In this document: positions 8,292-17,665 of the stretch, in pieces
Layout of the letters: the number at the start of each line of letters is the position of its first letter
Position numbering within the stretch: the stretch's first letter is position 1
From: Haliea sp.
Lineage (GTDB): Bacteria > Pseudomonadota > Gammaproteobacteria > Pseudomonadales > Halieaceae
Direction: 5' to 3'
Length of the DNA stretch: 54,320 bases
Assembly (NCBI GenBank): GCA_030730585.1
Contig: JANQUV010000095.1
Span: forward strand, 1 to 54,320
Position numbers and translations under genes: made by a program
The notes under the pieces: model-generated
Database searches by the model: none
What the model was told of the DNA's origin: nothing
What the model saw: the letters and a program-made list of their open reading frames with translations, nothing else

Positions 8292-8911
8292 GCGCGTTCG
8301 TCCCGCCGATCGTCGTTGTGCAAGGCATCCATGAGCTTGATCGTCTCCTGCTCCAGCCCAACCACAATCACATCAATACGGCCGACAAAATAACGATGCA
8401 TGACCAGCGCAGGAATTGCCACTGCAAGGCCCGCAGCGGTGGTGATCAACGCTTCTGAGATGCCACCGGCCAGTGCGCTGGCGTTGCCAGTACCTTGCGC
8501 CATGATTTGCGCAAACACCTTGATCATGCCGACCACGGTGCCCAGCAGCCCCAACAGTGGCGCCACCGCCGCAATGGTACCCAGCGTATTCAGGTAGCGC
8601 TCCAGTTCGTGCACCACATGGCTGGCCGCATCCTGAATGCTTTCTTTCATCACGTCACGGCCGTGGTTGGTGTTGGCCAGGCCGGCGGCGAGTATGCGCC
8701 CGAGCGGCGAAGATTGCCGCAGGCTGCGCAAGCGCACAGTGTCCAGTTCGCCGGCTTTCAGCTGTTTCCACACCGTCGCCAGGAGATGGGGCGGGGAAAT
8801 CTTTTTGGCATTCAGCGTATAGAGCCGCTCAATGCAGATCGCCAACGCAAGGATAGAACAAAGCAGGATCAGCACCATGAGCCAGCCGCCCGCCGTAATT
8901 AATTCCAGCAC
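8288..8911 (-). CDS. exbB: MotA/TolQ/ExbB proton channel family protein
   Basis: The proton-channel partner of the ExbD-like protein encoded next. Its 207 residues have one N-terminal transmembrane segment (WLMVLILLCSILALAICIER) and two C-terminal ones around VAPLLGLLGTVVGMI and ALITTAAGLAVAIPAL, the standard topology. The start is GTG at 8911. A TATAAT -10 element lies at 8941-8946 on the same strand, about 30 bp upstream, so the exbB-exbD-msbA-lpxK run probably begins here rather than continuing from comEC. Confidence 0.93.
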   Translation of the reverse strand: MLELITAGGWLMVLILLCSILALAICIERLYTLNAKKISPPHLLATVWKQLKAGELDTVRLRSLRQSSPLGRILAAGLANTNHGRDVMKESIQDAASHVVHELERYLNTLGTIAAVAPLLGLLGTVVGMIKVFAQIMAQGTGNASALAGGISEALITTAAGLAVAIPALVMHRYFVGRIDVIVVGLEQETIKLMDALHNDDRRDERA

Positions 8912-8940
8912 AGTCAGATTCCATCGCCAATGTGGCCTGC

Positions 8941-8946
8941 ATTATA
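8941..8946 (-). promoter_or_regulatory. Putative -10 element upstream of exbB
   Basis: A perfect TATAAT on the minus strand between comEC and exbB. The best -35 match at 17-18 bp is poor (TTCGCG/TTTCGC), so activity may depend on context or an activator. Confidence 0.4.
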
Positions 8947-8977
8947 CGCACAGCGCCGAGGCCCGCGAAACTGGGTA

Positions 8978-11269
8978 CTAGCGCTTCCAGTAGCGCCGCT
9001 TCAACTCGCGGTGCGCAACGAGCTGAGGCGGCGTGTGGGGCCGCAGCACCCACTCCAGGGCCCCGGACTCTGCACTGCTAAGCGTCGCCACACCCATGTC
9101 CGCGTGGCGCTGAATCACAGCGCTTGCAGGGTGACCAAAGCGATTGGCACGGCCATGGGTATACACCACGATCTCCGGTTTAACGCGAGCCAGCCAAGCC
9201 CAGGAGGAGGACGTCTGGCTGCCGTGGTGCGGTGCAAGCGCTACCTGGCTGGCAAGTTGCGGCCCCCAGTAGCGTATCAGCGCTCGCTCACGCGCTGCCC
9301 CGATATCGCCGGCGAGTAAAACGGTCAGCCCGGGCAGTTGTGCGCGCAGTACGCATGAGCCATCGTTTTTATTCAGCGACTCACCTGGTGCGGGTGCGAG
9401 CAGTTGAAACCGAACATCGCTACGCCAGCGCCAGGCGGCGCCCGCCTCGCACAGGCTGGCGCCGGGCAGCTGTGCTTGATCGAGCCCTACCAGCAAAGAC
9501 CCAATGCTGAGATGCGTTTGCAAACTACCCAGGCCTGCACTGTGGTCCCGGTCGCCGTGGCTAACAAGCACGGTATCGAGATGCGAGATTCCCCGTTGTC
9601 GCAGAACGGGCAAAATAGCGCGCTCTGCCACCGAAACACCGCCGGGGGAGCCACCGCCAGTATCATAGAGCAACGCGTGGTCGCGATCATAAATCAGTAC
9701 CGATGTGCCCTGGCCAACATCCAGTACCAGAATGTGCACGGCATCGGCGGCAGCCACACGGTGCGCGGCAAGGGGGAGCAACAGCGGCAGTATCAGGCTG
9801 CACAGAAGTGCTTTATGACGTAAACCCAAAGGAACGCAACAGAGGGCTAGCGCCACGCAGCACAACACAAGGGCCAACGGCGTTGACGATATTTCCGTGT
9901 AGAGCCTGTTCGAGTGTTGTTCGGCCAGCGTCGTACCCACAGACAGGAGACGCTCCAGCGGCCAGGCCGCCATCGACCACAGCGGCGCCGCCATGGGGCT
10001 GTGAATGAGTGCGGCTAGTGTGCCTGCGAGTACCAGTGGCACAACAATAAAGCCGACCAGCGGAACCAACAGCGCATTGCTGAAAGCACTGACCAGGCTG
10101 GTGCCACCGAACCAGGCGCCTGACATAGGCAGCATGGCGAATGCCATGAACAGGTGCGTGCCCAGCCAGTTTCCCTTGCGCCAAGCCGCGAACCACAGTA
10201 GCGACGCGACCGAACCAAAGGATAACCAGAAACCTGCACCCAGCACGGCTAAGGGCTGTAGCGCCACCAACACTGCCGCCGCGAGCAGCAGGTTATGCCA
10301 TGACAGTGCCGGGCGCCCTGCCAGCATGGCGCAGAGCAGCGCCACGATCATTAGCCACGCTCGCGACGTCGCCAAGGTAAAGCCCGCCAACGCCGTATAG
10401 CCGGTCGCCAGCAGGACCGCTGTTAACGGGGCAAGCAAAGCCGTAAAACGGTAGATGCCCCACAACCCAAGCAGCCTTGAAAGGGAGCTGCCCAGCAACA
10501 AACCACAGGCAGCTACCATGCCAATATGCAAGCCAGAAATGACCAGCAGATGGCTGATGCCGTAGTGTCGAAACAGGCTCCATAGTGATTGATCCAAGCC
10601 ACTGCGGTCCGCCACTGCCAGCGCCCGTAGAATCGCCCCGGGCGCCTCAGGCCCCAAGGCCGCTAACATTTGCTGGCTCAGCCGTTGGCGCTGGCGATGG
10701 TGCTGTTCGCGGCCAGCGCGACCTGACATCCGCTGCGCCGTGGCGACCTTGCGCACGCTGCCAACGGCGTCAATTCCGGCCTCTGCATACCAACGCTGTC
10801 GATTGTCAGCCCCCGGGTTCTCCATGCCCCACGGCCTGCGCAGACTCACCTCAAAGCGCCAATGCTCCCCGGGCTGTACTGTGTCGCCGCCGGCTGCGCT
10901 TAGCAGCAGGCGACGTGGGCCATGACAGGGTGCAGCCAGTTCGTGGTTCAAAGCAAAGGCGAAGCGCTGCCATTGCACCCCGTCGGGGAGTGTGAAGGTC
11001 TCAGGTAACCCGGTCACACGGCCCTCCACCCACAGCGGCGTGCGCTCGCAGGCCTCAGGTAGGCGCTGAGCCAACAGCGACTGCGCATGCATAAGCCCCA
11101 GGGCTGCTCCGAGCAAACACGCTCCGCACAGGTGCCAGTGGCGCGTACGCCAACACAGCAGAGCAACGGCGACCACCAGCAGGCACGCAGGTAGCGGCGC
11201 TGGAAGCGCTGTGGGCATCATCGAGCAGAGCATGACACCCGCAAGAAACGCAGCGAGCGAAGCATGCAT
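8978..11269 (-). CDS. comEC: DNA internalization protein ComEC/Rec2
   Basis: The inner-membrane channel that takes single-stranded DNA into the cytoplasm during natural transformation. In order: an N-terminal soluble region, the multi-helix competence domain (SHLLVISGLHIGMVAACGLL is a family signature), and a C-terminal metallo-beta-lactamase domain with VSHGDRDHSAG (HxDxDH-like). I use the ATG at 11269, giving about 763 residues. An in-frame start up to 11404 would overlap the divergent gene at 11389 and adds no recognisable domain. Alternative GTG starts in between cannot be excluded. Confidence 0.93.
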   Translation of the reverse strand: MHASLAAFLAGVMLCSMMPTALPAPLPACLLVVAVALLCWRTRHWHLCGACLLGAALGLMHAQSLLAQRLPEACERTPLWVEGRVTGLPETFTLPDGVQWQRFAFALNHELAAPCHGPRRLLLSAAGGDTVQPGEHWRFEVSLRRPWGMENPGADNRQRWYAEAGIDAVGSVRKVATAQRMSGRAGREQHHRQRQRLSQQMLAALGPEAPGAILRALAVADRSGLDQSLWSLFRHYGISHLLVISGLHIGMVAACGLLLGSSLSRLLGLWGIYRFTALLAPLTAVLLATGYTALAGFTLATSRAWLMIVALLCAMLAGRPALSWHNLLLAAAVLVALQPLAVLGAGFWLSFGSVASLLWFAAWRKGNWLGTHLFMAFAMLPMSGAWFGGTSLVSAFSNALLVPLVGFIVVPLVLAGTLAALIHSPMAAPLWSMAAWPLERLLSVGTTLAEQHSNRLYTEISSTPLALVLCCVALALCCVPLGLRHKALLCSLILPLLLPLAAHRVAAADAVHILVLDVGQGTSVLIYDRDHALLYDTGGGSPGGVSVAERAILPVLRQRGISHLDTVLVSHGDRDHSAGLGSLQTHLSIGSLLVGLDQAQLPGASLCEAGAAWRWRSDVRFQLLAPAPGESLNKNDGSCVLRAQLPGLTVLLAGDIGAARERALIRYWGPQLASQVALAPHHGSQTSSSWAWLARVKPEIVVYTHGRANRFGHPASAVIQRHADMGVATLSSAESGALEWVLRPHTPPQLVAHRELKRRYWKR

Positions 11270-11388
11270 CAGTGGTTTAGCGGAGGCTTTGCCGCCATAA
11301 TGATCACCTGAGAACACCGGTGGCTGGTTGGGCCTACTGAAACACGTCGCAACCGCCCTATACACATCAAAGCTGACCAAACTCCGAT

Positions 11389-12015
11389 ATGCCCAGAAAA
11401 ACACTGAAGCAGTGGCTACCCACGCCGAGCAAAATACGTAGCATCGACAGTTTGCAGGTTCTGGGTAACTGGATTTATCAACCCAACCTGTGGCACATCA
11501 ATCGCTACTCGGCTTCCATGGCGTTCTTTGTTGGCGTGTTTGCATGCTTTCTGCCGATTCCCGGCCAAATGCTGGTGGCTGCTATTCTGGCCGTATTATT
11601 ACGCTGTAACTTACCGATGTCGGTGGCACTGGTGTGGATTACCAACCCGGTCACTATGCCCGCTATTTTCTACGTTTCCTATCGGATTGGCGCACTGCTC
11701 ACTGACGCGCCTGTCCATGTGCTGGAATTCGAACTGAGTGCTTCGTGGATAGCTGACCGGATAGAGATGATCTGGAAGCCGTTGCTTATCGGCAGTTTAT
11801 TGTGTGGCCTGCTGTTCGGTTCTCTGGGCTACACAGCCGTGAATCTGCTCTGGCGCTGGCGTGTGGGCCACCACTGGCGCAAACGACGGGCGCGACGTGC
11901 GAGGCTGCAAGGATCTACGGTTAAGCCTACACGCGTTCCTGGTGAAGAATCAGCGCTGGTGCCAGGCGGGCAGCGCGCCGTGCCGGATAAAGAGCGGCCA
12001 ACACGCACAGGCTGA
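11389..12015 (+). CDS. DUF2062 family membrane protein
   Basis: A conserved small membrane protein of unknown function, often found beside comEC/lolCDE. The core MPRKTLKQWLP...HINRYSASMAFFVGVF, FLPIPGQML and ITNPVTMPAIFY match the DUF2062 pattern, with three to four hydrophobic segments. The last 30 or so residues (after an Arg-rich RRARRARL patch) are Pro/Arg/Gly-rich and are encoded antisense to the 3' end of lolE, an 89-bp convergent overlap. That tail may be an unselected readthrough extension. It is the only plus-strand gene between 344 and 24111. Confidence 0.88.
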   Translation: MPRKTLKQWLPTPSKIRSIDSLQVLGNWIYQPNLWHINRYSASMAFFVGVFACFLPIPGQMLVAAILAVLLRCNLPMSVALVWITNPVTMPAIFYVSYRIGALLTDAPVHVLEFELSASWIADRIEMIWKPLLIGSLLCGLLFGSLGYTAVNLLWRWRVGHHWRKRRARRARLQGSTVKPTRVPGEESALVPGGQRAVPDKERPTRTG

Positions 12016-13162
12016 ACGCCACCAGCGACACCATAGCAACGTCAGCCGCCAGTATTTCCACCGGCAGGAAGGACACGGGGTAAACATCCGTACTCAGAAA
12101 GCGTATCCCCAACAGGCTCTCCAAGCTGGCCACCAATTGTGGAATGCCCAGGCTTAAGAGCACACCGAACGCGCTACCCAGCCCAGCCCCCAGAAACCCG
12201 ATCATGGCACCCTGCATCAGGAAAATACCGGTTATATCAGCCCCCGAAGCGCCCATGGTGCGCAGAATGGCAATGTCACCCTGTTTGTCGAAGACCACTA
12301 ATACCAGGGAGGACACAACATTGAATGCGGCCACCCCAATAATAGAGAACAGCAGGATACTCACCAGGTCGCGCGACAGCTGGATGGCCGAATAAAGGTT
12401 GCCGTGAGTCATCATCCAGTTGGTGGTGTAGTAACCGGGTGGCAGATCCGCCAATAATGACCACCCCAGGCTGTGCACATTGAACAAATCATCAACGCGG
12501 ATTTGTAAGCCACTCACCGCCCCTGCCAGCCCGGCGAGCTCGGAGGCGAGTGCCAGGCCGACAACAGCAGCAGACTCATCCAGCTCAGTTCCTGTGGTGA
12601 GCACACCGACAAGGGTCACCGCTGCAAATTGGGTTTCGGCCGGGTGGCTGCCGCCACTGCGGGGCACGATAAGCGTGAGTGAGTCACCGACGTTGGCACC
12701 GAGCCGCTCGGCAAGGCTGCTGCCCAGTAACAAGCCGTCAGTGCGTGCTGCGAAGCGCTGTTTTACAGCGGGCTCCAGAGCACCCAGAAGCCCCTCGTCT
12801 TCAGTCGCCAGCAACCCGATACCAAGGCCCGTTTCAATATCACGGCCGCGCACAAACAGCGCGTCAAACTGAACAAAGGGTTGGATGGCCCGAATCTCCG
12901 GCTGTTTTCTCAAGGCTTCAGCAACAGGTTCCCAATCAAGTAACGGGTCTGTGGCGTACAGCGTGATATGCGGTACCAGCGCCAAGATGCGTTCGCGCAT
13001 TTCTTTGTCAAAACCATTCATCACTGATAACACGGTGACCAGCAAGCCAATTGCCAGAATTAAGCCAAGAGTCGATAGAGACGCCAGAAAAGTAGACAGA
13101 TACCCGCGGCCAAAAGCGAAGCTATAGCGCAGGGCAATGCGGCCCTGGTCACGCAGGCGCAC
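11927..13162 (-). CDS. lolE: Lipoprotein-releasing ABC transporter permease (LolC/LolE family, distal copy)
   Basis: One of two homologous permeases of the LolCDE complex, which extracts outer-membrane lipoproteins from the inner membrane and passes them to LolA. 411 residues: a transmembrane segment near 25-50 (LGLILAIGLLVTVLSVMNGF), a large periplasmic domain, and three C-terminal helices ending in ALYPARRAARLAPA. The start is GTG, overlapping the lolD stop by 14 bp. Assignment as LolE rather than LolC rests on gene order lolC-lolD-lolE only. Confidence 0.9.
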   Translation of the reverse strand: MRLRDQGRIALRYSFAFGRGYLSTFLASLSTLGLILAIGLLVTVLSVMNGFDKEMRERILALVPHITLYATDPLLDWEPVAEALRKQPEIRAIQPFVQFDALFVRGRDIETGLGIGLLATEDEGLLGALEPAVKQRFAARTDGLLLGSSLAERLGANVGDSLTLIVPRSGGSHPAETQFAAVTLVGVLTTGTELDESAAVVGLALASELAGLAGAVSGLQIRVDDLFNVHSLGWSLLADLPPGYYTTNWMMTHGNLYSAIQLSRDLVSILLFSIIGVAAFNVVSSLVLVVFDKQGDIAILRTMGASGADITGIFLMQGAMIGFLGAGLGSAFGVLLSLGIPQLVASLESLLGIRFLSTDVYPVSFLPVEILAADVAMVSLVAFSLCVLAALYPARRAARLAPALILHQERV

Positions 13163-13844
13163 GAGGCCGTTCCATCAACGCGCCCTGGCGCAGTTCCAGT
13201 GTGCGGTCCATACGTGCGGCTATTTGGGGGTCGTGGGTAACAACAACGAACCCTGTTCGGGCGGCACTGAGCGAATCGATCAGTGCCAGAACCTGTTGCG
13301 CCGATTCAGGGTCCAGGTTCCCCGTGGGTTCATCCATCAGCACGCAGTCTGGCTGAGTGACCAGAGCGCGGGCGATTGCGACTCGCTGTCGCTCACCCCC
13401 TGAGAGCTCGCCGGGCCGATGCTGCAGGCGATGTCCCATGCCCACCTGCTCCAAGAGGGCATCGGCCGCGTGCCAGGCACGGCGCCGCCCCGTGCCACCG
13501 ATCAGCAATGGCATGGCCACGTTTTCACGCGCATCAAATTCAGGCAGCAGATGGTGAAACTGGTAAACAAAGCCCAGGTGCTTATTGCGCCAACGGCACA
13601 ATGCACGCTCACCCAGCTTGGCTAAATCCTGGCCGCGAATAAGAACGCGGCCTTGTGTTGGGGTGTCGAGACCTCCCAGCAGGTTGAGCAGTGTTGATTT
13701 GCCGGACCCAGAGGCACCGACAATCGCGACCTTTTCGCCATCTCCAAGCGTCAGCTCAACCCCAGTGAGGACTTGCACCTCACGGCTGCCGTCGCGATAC
13801 ACACGGCCCAGATTCTCACAGCGCATCACCAGCGCTTTATTCAT
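13149..13844 (-). CDS. lolD: Lipoprotein-releasing system ATP-binding protein
   Basis: The ATPase of LolCDE. Walker A is VGASGSGKSTLL, the signature LSGGERQRVAIA and Walker B VLMDEPTGNLD. The LolD-type motif YQFHHLLPEF contacts the permeases. I take the ATG at 13844 (MNKALVMRC), which overlaps the lolC stop by 8 bp and gives 231 residues, near the family norm. A longer in-frame start would only add an Arg-rich stretch inside lolC. Confidence 0.96.
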   Translation of the reverse strand: MNKALVMRCENLGRVYRDGSREVQVLTGVELTLGDGEKVAIVGASGSGKSTLLNLLGGLDTPTQGRVLIRGQDLAKLGERALCRWRNKHLGFVYQFHHLLPEFDARENVAMPLLIGGTGRRRAWHAADALLEQVGMGHRLQHRPGELSGGERQRVAIARALVTQPDCVLMDEPTGNLDPESAQQVLALIDSLSAARTGFVVVTHDPQIAARMDRTLELRQGALMERPRAPA

Positions 13845-15081
13845 AACGCAACACCTCAGCCGGCGCGATACGCGCCGCACGCCACGCGGGGTAAATGCTG
13901 GCCAGCAAGCTCAGCAGCAAGGACGCAACAATGACTGCCACCACGTCCTGCCAAAACAGGCGGGCAGGTAGTTCGCTGATGAAATACACCGTGGGGTCGA
14001 ACAATTTTACGCCCAGCCATTGTTCCAAGTGTGCAGTAATCGTCGCGATATTGCCGGCCAGTAACACGCCAAGCAACGCTCCTACTCCAATGCCCGTGCA
14101 GGCCAGCCCCAGGCCATGGGCGAGGAAAATGGCCATGATGCCGCCCGCCCTCGCACCCATGGTGCGCAGTACGGCGATATCACCGCGCTTTTCCGCTACG
14201 GCCATCACCAATGTCGACACGATATTGAATGCAGCGACTGCGACAACGCTCAGCAGCAGCAGGCCTACCATAATCTTTTCCATTTTGACCGCGCGAAAAA
14301 GACTGCCCTGAGTCTGGCTCCAGTCACGAACAATCAGCCCTGCCGGCAAGGCCGGTGCCAGCTCCGCCAGCCGCTGAGGTGCCGACATCAAATCTGCGGT
14401 GTGTAATTGCAGCCCATCTACCGTGCTTCCCGCGCCAAACAGGCGTTGTCCAGTGCTCAGTGAAACGTAAGCCTGGTAGCCATCCGGCTGAGCGTTGATG
14501 GCAAAGGTGCCTATCACACGCAAGCGTTTGGTGCGGGGGAATGTGCCCAACGGGGTTACCGTGAGGCTGGGCAATGTCACCTCCACCGTGTCCCCCGGCG
14601 TGGCGCCCAAGCCACGTGCCAGCCCCGCTCCAAGGACGATACTGAACGGCGTATGCTGCAGGTCTTCCAGCGACCCGGAAACCATAGCGCCCCCTACCTG
14701 CGATACACCCGCCTGCAGCGCGGGGTCGATTGCGGTGAGACTGGCACCTCGCAAGGTGCCATGGCCGGCAATAATGACTTTTTCCGAAAGGTAGGGAGCA
14801 ATGGCCAGAACACCCGGACGTGCCTGAAGACCTGCGGCCAACTCAGGCCAATCGACGATGCGCCCTTCGGTGGCAACCACAAAGCCATGCGGTACGAGTG
14901 CCAGAATACGTCCCCGCAACTCGGCCGAAAAACCGTTCATGATCGACAGCACAGTAATCAGGCTCGCCACGCCCAGCACCATGCCCAGCATGGATACCAT
15001 AGCGATGACGCTGGCAAAACGGTTGCGCTTGCGGCTAAAACTATAGCGCAAGCCCACGAACAACGTGTAATGGAGACCCAC
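13837..15081 (-). CDS. lolC: Lipoprotein-releasing ABC transporter permease (LolC/LolE family, proximal copy)
   Basis: The first permease gene of the operon, 414 residues, with the same architecture as the copy at 11927: an N-terminal helix (VASLITVLSIMNGF), a periplasmic domain, and three C-terminal helices ending ASIYPAWRAARIAPAEVLRYE. The start is GTG. The two permeases share the NGF...RILALVPH motif and clearly arose by duplication. Together with lolD they make a complete LolCDE exporter; lolA and lolB are not in the window. Confidence 0.93.
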   Translation of the reverse strand: MGLHYTLFVGLRYSFSRKRNRFASVIAMVSMLGMVLGVASLITVLSIMNGFSAELRGRILALVPHGFVVATEGRIVDWPELAAGLQARPGVLAIAPYLSEKVIIAGHGTLRGASLTAIDPALQAGVSQVGGAMVSGSLEDLQHTPFSIVLGAGLARGLGATPGDTVEVTLPSLTVTPLGTFPRTKRLRVIGTFAINAQPDGYQAYVSLSTGQRLFGAGSTVDGLQLHTADLMSAPQRLAELAPALPAGLIVRDWSQTQGSLFRAVKMEKIMVGLLLLSVVAVAAFNIVSTLVMAVAEKRGDIAVLRTMGARAGGIMAIFLAHGLGLACTGIGVGALLGVLLAGNIATITAHLEQWLGVKLFDPTVYFISELPARLFWQDVVAVIVASLLLSLLASIYPAWRAARIAPAEVLRYE

Positions 15082-15110
15082 AAAAATACCGTTGGCTACG
15101 CCTGTTTTCG

Positions 15111-15347
15111 CTAGCGATCGGCAGGGTAAAAGCGGTCGCTATCGTCTTTCCTATCCGCCCTTGTGTTTGGAGTTTCCTTTTCACACAGGCCCGGATCGCC
15201 ACCGCAAATATCACAGGCGGTGTTGAAGCCCAACGCGCCCATACCGCCACAGGACCCCTTAATCGGCCCTCGTCCCATGATGACCCCTACCGCCATTATT
15301 GCCATGACAACAGCCATCAGTAGTGCGGCCAATACAAATTCAGTCAT
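15111..15347 (-). CDS. nqrM: Na+-NQR maturation factor NqrM (DUF539)
   Basis: A small membrane-anchored protein needed to assemble Na+-NQR, proposed to help insert its iron centre. 78 residues: an N-terminal hydrophobic helix (VLAALLMAVVMAIMAVGVIM), then four conserved cysteines in CGG...CDICGGDPGLC. I start at the ATG at 15347, preceded by AGGA; upstream in-frame sequence runs into apbE and is not conserved-looking. Its place at the end of the nqr-apbE cluster is the usual one. Confidence 0.95.
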   Translation of the reverse strand: MTEFVLAALLMAVVMAIMAVGVIMGRGPIKGSCGGMGALGFNTACDICGGDPGLCEKETPNTRADRKDDSDRFYPADR

Positions 15348-15372
15348 TGCTTCATCCTCGCGGCGATTGCCG

Positions 15373-16431
15373 CTATTGGGTGCTGCTGCCGGTATCCAGC
15401 CAGGGTTCGAATGCGGAGGAATACACCGGCACAATACGCTCCCCATCGCGGCGCATCAAATAGACGGCCAGGCCCTGTGCTTCGGCCAGGGCGAGCGCTG
15501 CGTCCGCGCCTAGCACGGTCAGCGCTGTGGCCCAGCCATCGGCGGTCATACAGCTTTCAGCCAAAACGGTGACCGACACCAGGTCGTGTGCCACAGGGTA
15601 GCCGGTGCGCGGGTCTATGCTGTGAGAGAAACGTTGCCCTTCCACCTCAAAGTAGTTGCGATAGTCACCGGAGGTTGCGACGGCCATATCGCTGAGCGCA
15701 ACGCCCAACGCCACCGACTGTGTGCCCGGCTCAGGCCGCTCAATAGCCACGCGCCATGCATCTCCGCGCGGGCTACTGCCGGCGACGCGCATTTCACCGC
15801 CAATCTCCACCAGATAATTAGAGATCTCAAGTTCGCTCAGTGCATCTGCCAGAATATCCACCGCGTAGCCCTTCGCTATGGAAGAGAAGTCCAATTCGAT
15901 ATCTCGCAGCCGGCGCATTCGCTGCAGCTCCACATCAAACTCCAGAAACGCCTGACCGACCCGAGAGCCTGCGGCGTCAATAGCAGCTTGATCTGGCACG
16001 GCCATACGCGGTTGGACAGGACCGAACCCCCAGAGTTCGACTAACGGCCCCACCGTGACATCGTAGGCGCCGCCCGAAAGCTTGCCGATACGCAAGGCTT
16101 CTTCCGTGACTCGTGCAAAATGGGGTGATACCGCCACCCACGCACCCACCGCGCTGCGGTTGAAGCGGCTGATTTCAGAATCGCTTTGCCACGTGGACAT
16201 ACTGTCGTTAATGGCCAGCAACAAGGTTTCGAGAGTCTCTTGCACCTGCTCTGAAGGCACAGCGCGCTCACCGGGCAGGTAAGTCACATGCCAGGTGGTA
16301 CCCATGGTGGCCCCAGACAGTGTAATCCCCGTCGAAGGCCGCGTGCAGCCGCCCAGCAACAGCAACACGACCAGAAAGCAAAAAAGCCACTCCGGAGAGT
16401 GGCTTCTGCCATGGGTTCGCCCCGTAATCAC
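15373..16431 (-). CDS. apbE: FAD:protein FMN transferase
   Basis: A periplasm-facing flavin transferase that attaches FMN covalently to Thr residues of NqrB and NqrC. The 352-residue precursor has a lipoprotein-like signal (hydrophobic stretch then LLLGGC). The start of the mature region is [10 protein letters not shown], followed by the metal/FAD motifs [21 protein letters not shown] and [12 protein letters not shown]. The apparent start is a GTG overlapping the nqrF stop (GTGA). Codons 10-17 lie within a strong terminator-like hairpin, so expression relative to nqrF may be attenuated. Confidence 0.95.
   Translation of the reverse strand: MITGRTHGRSHSPEWLFCFLVVLLLLGGCTRPSTGITLSGATMGTTWHVTYLPGERAVPSEQVQETLETLLLAINDSMSTWQSDSEISRFNRSAVGAWVAVSPHFARVTEEALRIGKLSGGAYDVTVGPLVELWGFGPVQPRMAVPDQAAIDAAGSRVGQAFLEFDVELQRMRRLRDIELDFSSIAKGYAVDILADALSELEISNYLVEIGGEMRVAGSSPRGDAWRVAIERPEPGTQSVALGVALSDMAVATSGDYRNYFEVEGQRFSHSIDPRTGYPVAHDLVSVTVLAESCMTADGWATALTVLGADAALALAEAQGLAVYLMRRDGERIVPVYSSAFEPWLDTGSSTQ
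16378..16405 (-). terminator. Rho-independent terminator-like hairpin inside the start of apbE
   Basis: On the minus strand a perfect 9-bp stem AAGCCACTC/GAGTGGCTT with a 4-nt loop is followed at once by six T residues. It sits 23 bp after the nqrF stop and within the apbE reading frame, before the signal-peptide codons. It should end most nqrA-F transcripts or act as an attenuator lowering apbE/nqrM expression. Confidence 0.85.
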
Positions 16432-17651
16432 CCGCCGAAGTCATCCAGCAGGATATTCTCAGGCTCTACGCCCATATCCGTGAGCATACGCACAACAGCA
16501 GCGTTCATCATTGGCGGGCCACACATGTAATACTCGCAGTCTTCAGGCGCAGGGTGGTTCTTGAGATATTCTTCGAATAACACGTTGTGAATAAAGCCGG
16601 TCAGTCCATCCCAGTTGTCCTCAGGCTGCGGGTCCGACAAGGCTACATGCCACTCGAAGTTGTCGTTGTCTGCGGCCAACTGATCGTAGTCTTCGACATA
16701 GAACATTTCACGCAGTGAGCGAGCACCGTACCAGAAAGATATTTTGCGCTTGCTGTGGAGGCGCTTGAGCTGGTCAAACAGGTGGGAACGCATTGGTGCC
16801 ATGCCAGCACCGCCACCGATGAAGATCATCTCGGCATCGGTATCCTTGGCGAAAAACTCGCCAAACGGGCCATACACTTTCACTTTGTCGCCCGGCTTTA
16901 AGCCGAAGGTCCACGAAGACATAACACCGGGCGAAATGCCTTCGCTGCCGGGGGGAGGTGTTGCAATACGAATGTTGAATTTAACGACACCCTGCTCTTC
17001 CGGGTAGTTCGCCATCGAGTAAGCACGAATGGTTGTTTCGTCGACTTTGGATTGCAGCTTGAAAAAGCCAAAACGCTCCCAGTCGCCGCGGTATTCCTCG
17101 CCGATCTCGAAATCTTGATATTTGACCAGGTGCGGCGGGCATTCAAGCTGCACATACCCGCCAGCGCGGAAGTTTACGCTCTCACCTTCGGGCAAACGCA
17201 GCGTCAGTTCCTTGATAAAGGTGGCTACGTTGGGATTACTCTCAACCGTGCACTCCCACTGCTTGACGCCGAAGACCTCCTCCGGCACCTCAATCTTCAT
17301 ATCCTGCTTGACGGCTGTTTGGCAGCTCAAGCGCCAGCCTTCTTTGGCATCGCGTTTGGTGAAATGGCTTTCCTCAGTAGGCAGCATCGACCCACCACCT
17401 TCGCTAATAATGCATTTGCACTGTGCGCAGGTACCGCCACCGCCACAGGCTGAGGGCAAAAACAGGCCGCTCTCAGACAGCGTTTGCAGGAGTTTGCCAC
17501 CCGCAGGGACGTGGATGGTTTTTTCACCGTTGATCTCAATGGCGACTTCGCCACTGCTTACCAAACGGGAGCGCGCGCTCAAAATAACGGCTACCAGGGC
17601 GAGTACGATCGCCGTGAACATGGTAACGCCAAGAATGATCGTCAGGTTCAT
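16428..17651 (-). CDS. nqrF: Na+-translocating NADH:quinone reductase subunit F
   Basis: The NADH-oxidising entry subunit of Na+-NQR. 407 residues: an N-terminal membrane anchor, a 2Fe-2S ferredoxin domain with [10 protein letters not shown] and a downstream Cys near residues 70-115, then an FAD/NADH reductase domain (RAYSMANYP flavin motif, [23 protein letters not shown]). The C-terminal DDFGG is the usual NqrF ending. It is the last structural gene of the nqrABCDEF order. Confidence 0.98.
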   Translation of the reverse strand: MNLTIILGVTMFTAIVLALVAVILSARSRLVSSGEVAIEINGEKTIHVPAGGKLLQTLSESGLFLPSACGGGGTCAQCKCIISEGGGSMLPTEESHFTKRDAKEGWRLSCQTAVKQDMKIEVPEEVFGVKQWECTVESNPNVATFIKELTLRLPEGESVNFRAGGYVQLECPPHLVKYQDFEIGEEYRGDWERFGFFKLQSKVDETTIRAYSMANYPEEQGVVKFNIRIATPPPGSEGISPGVMSSWTFGLKPGDKVKVYGPFGEFFAKDTDAEMIFIGGGAGMAPMRSHLFDQLKRLHSKRKISFWYGARSLREMFYVEDYDQLAADNDNFEWHVALSDPQPEDNWDGLTGFIHNVLFEEYLKNHPAPEDCEYYMCGPPMMNAAVVRMLTDMGVEPENILLDDFGG

Positions 17652-17665
17652 AACAACACTTCCGC

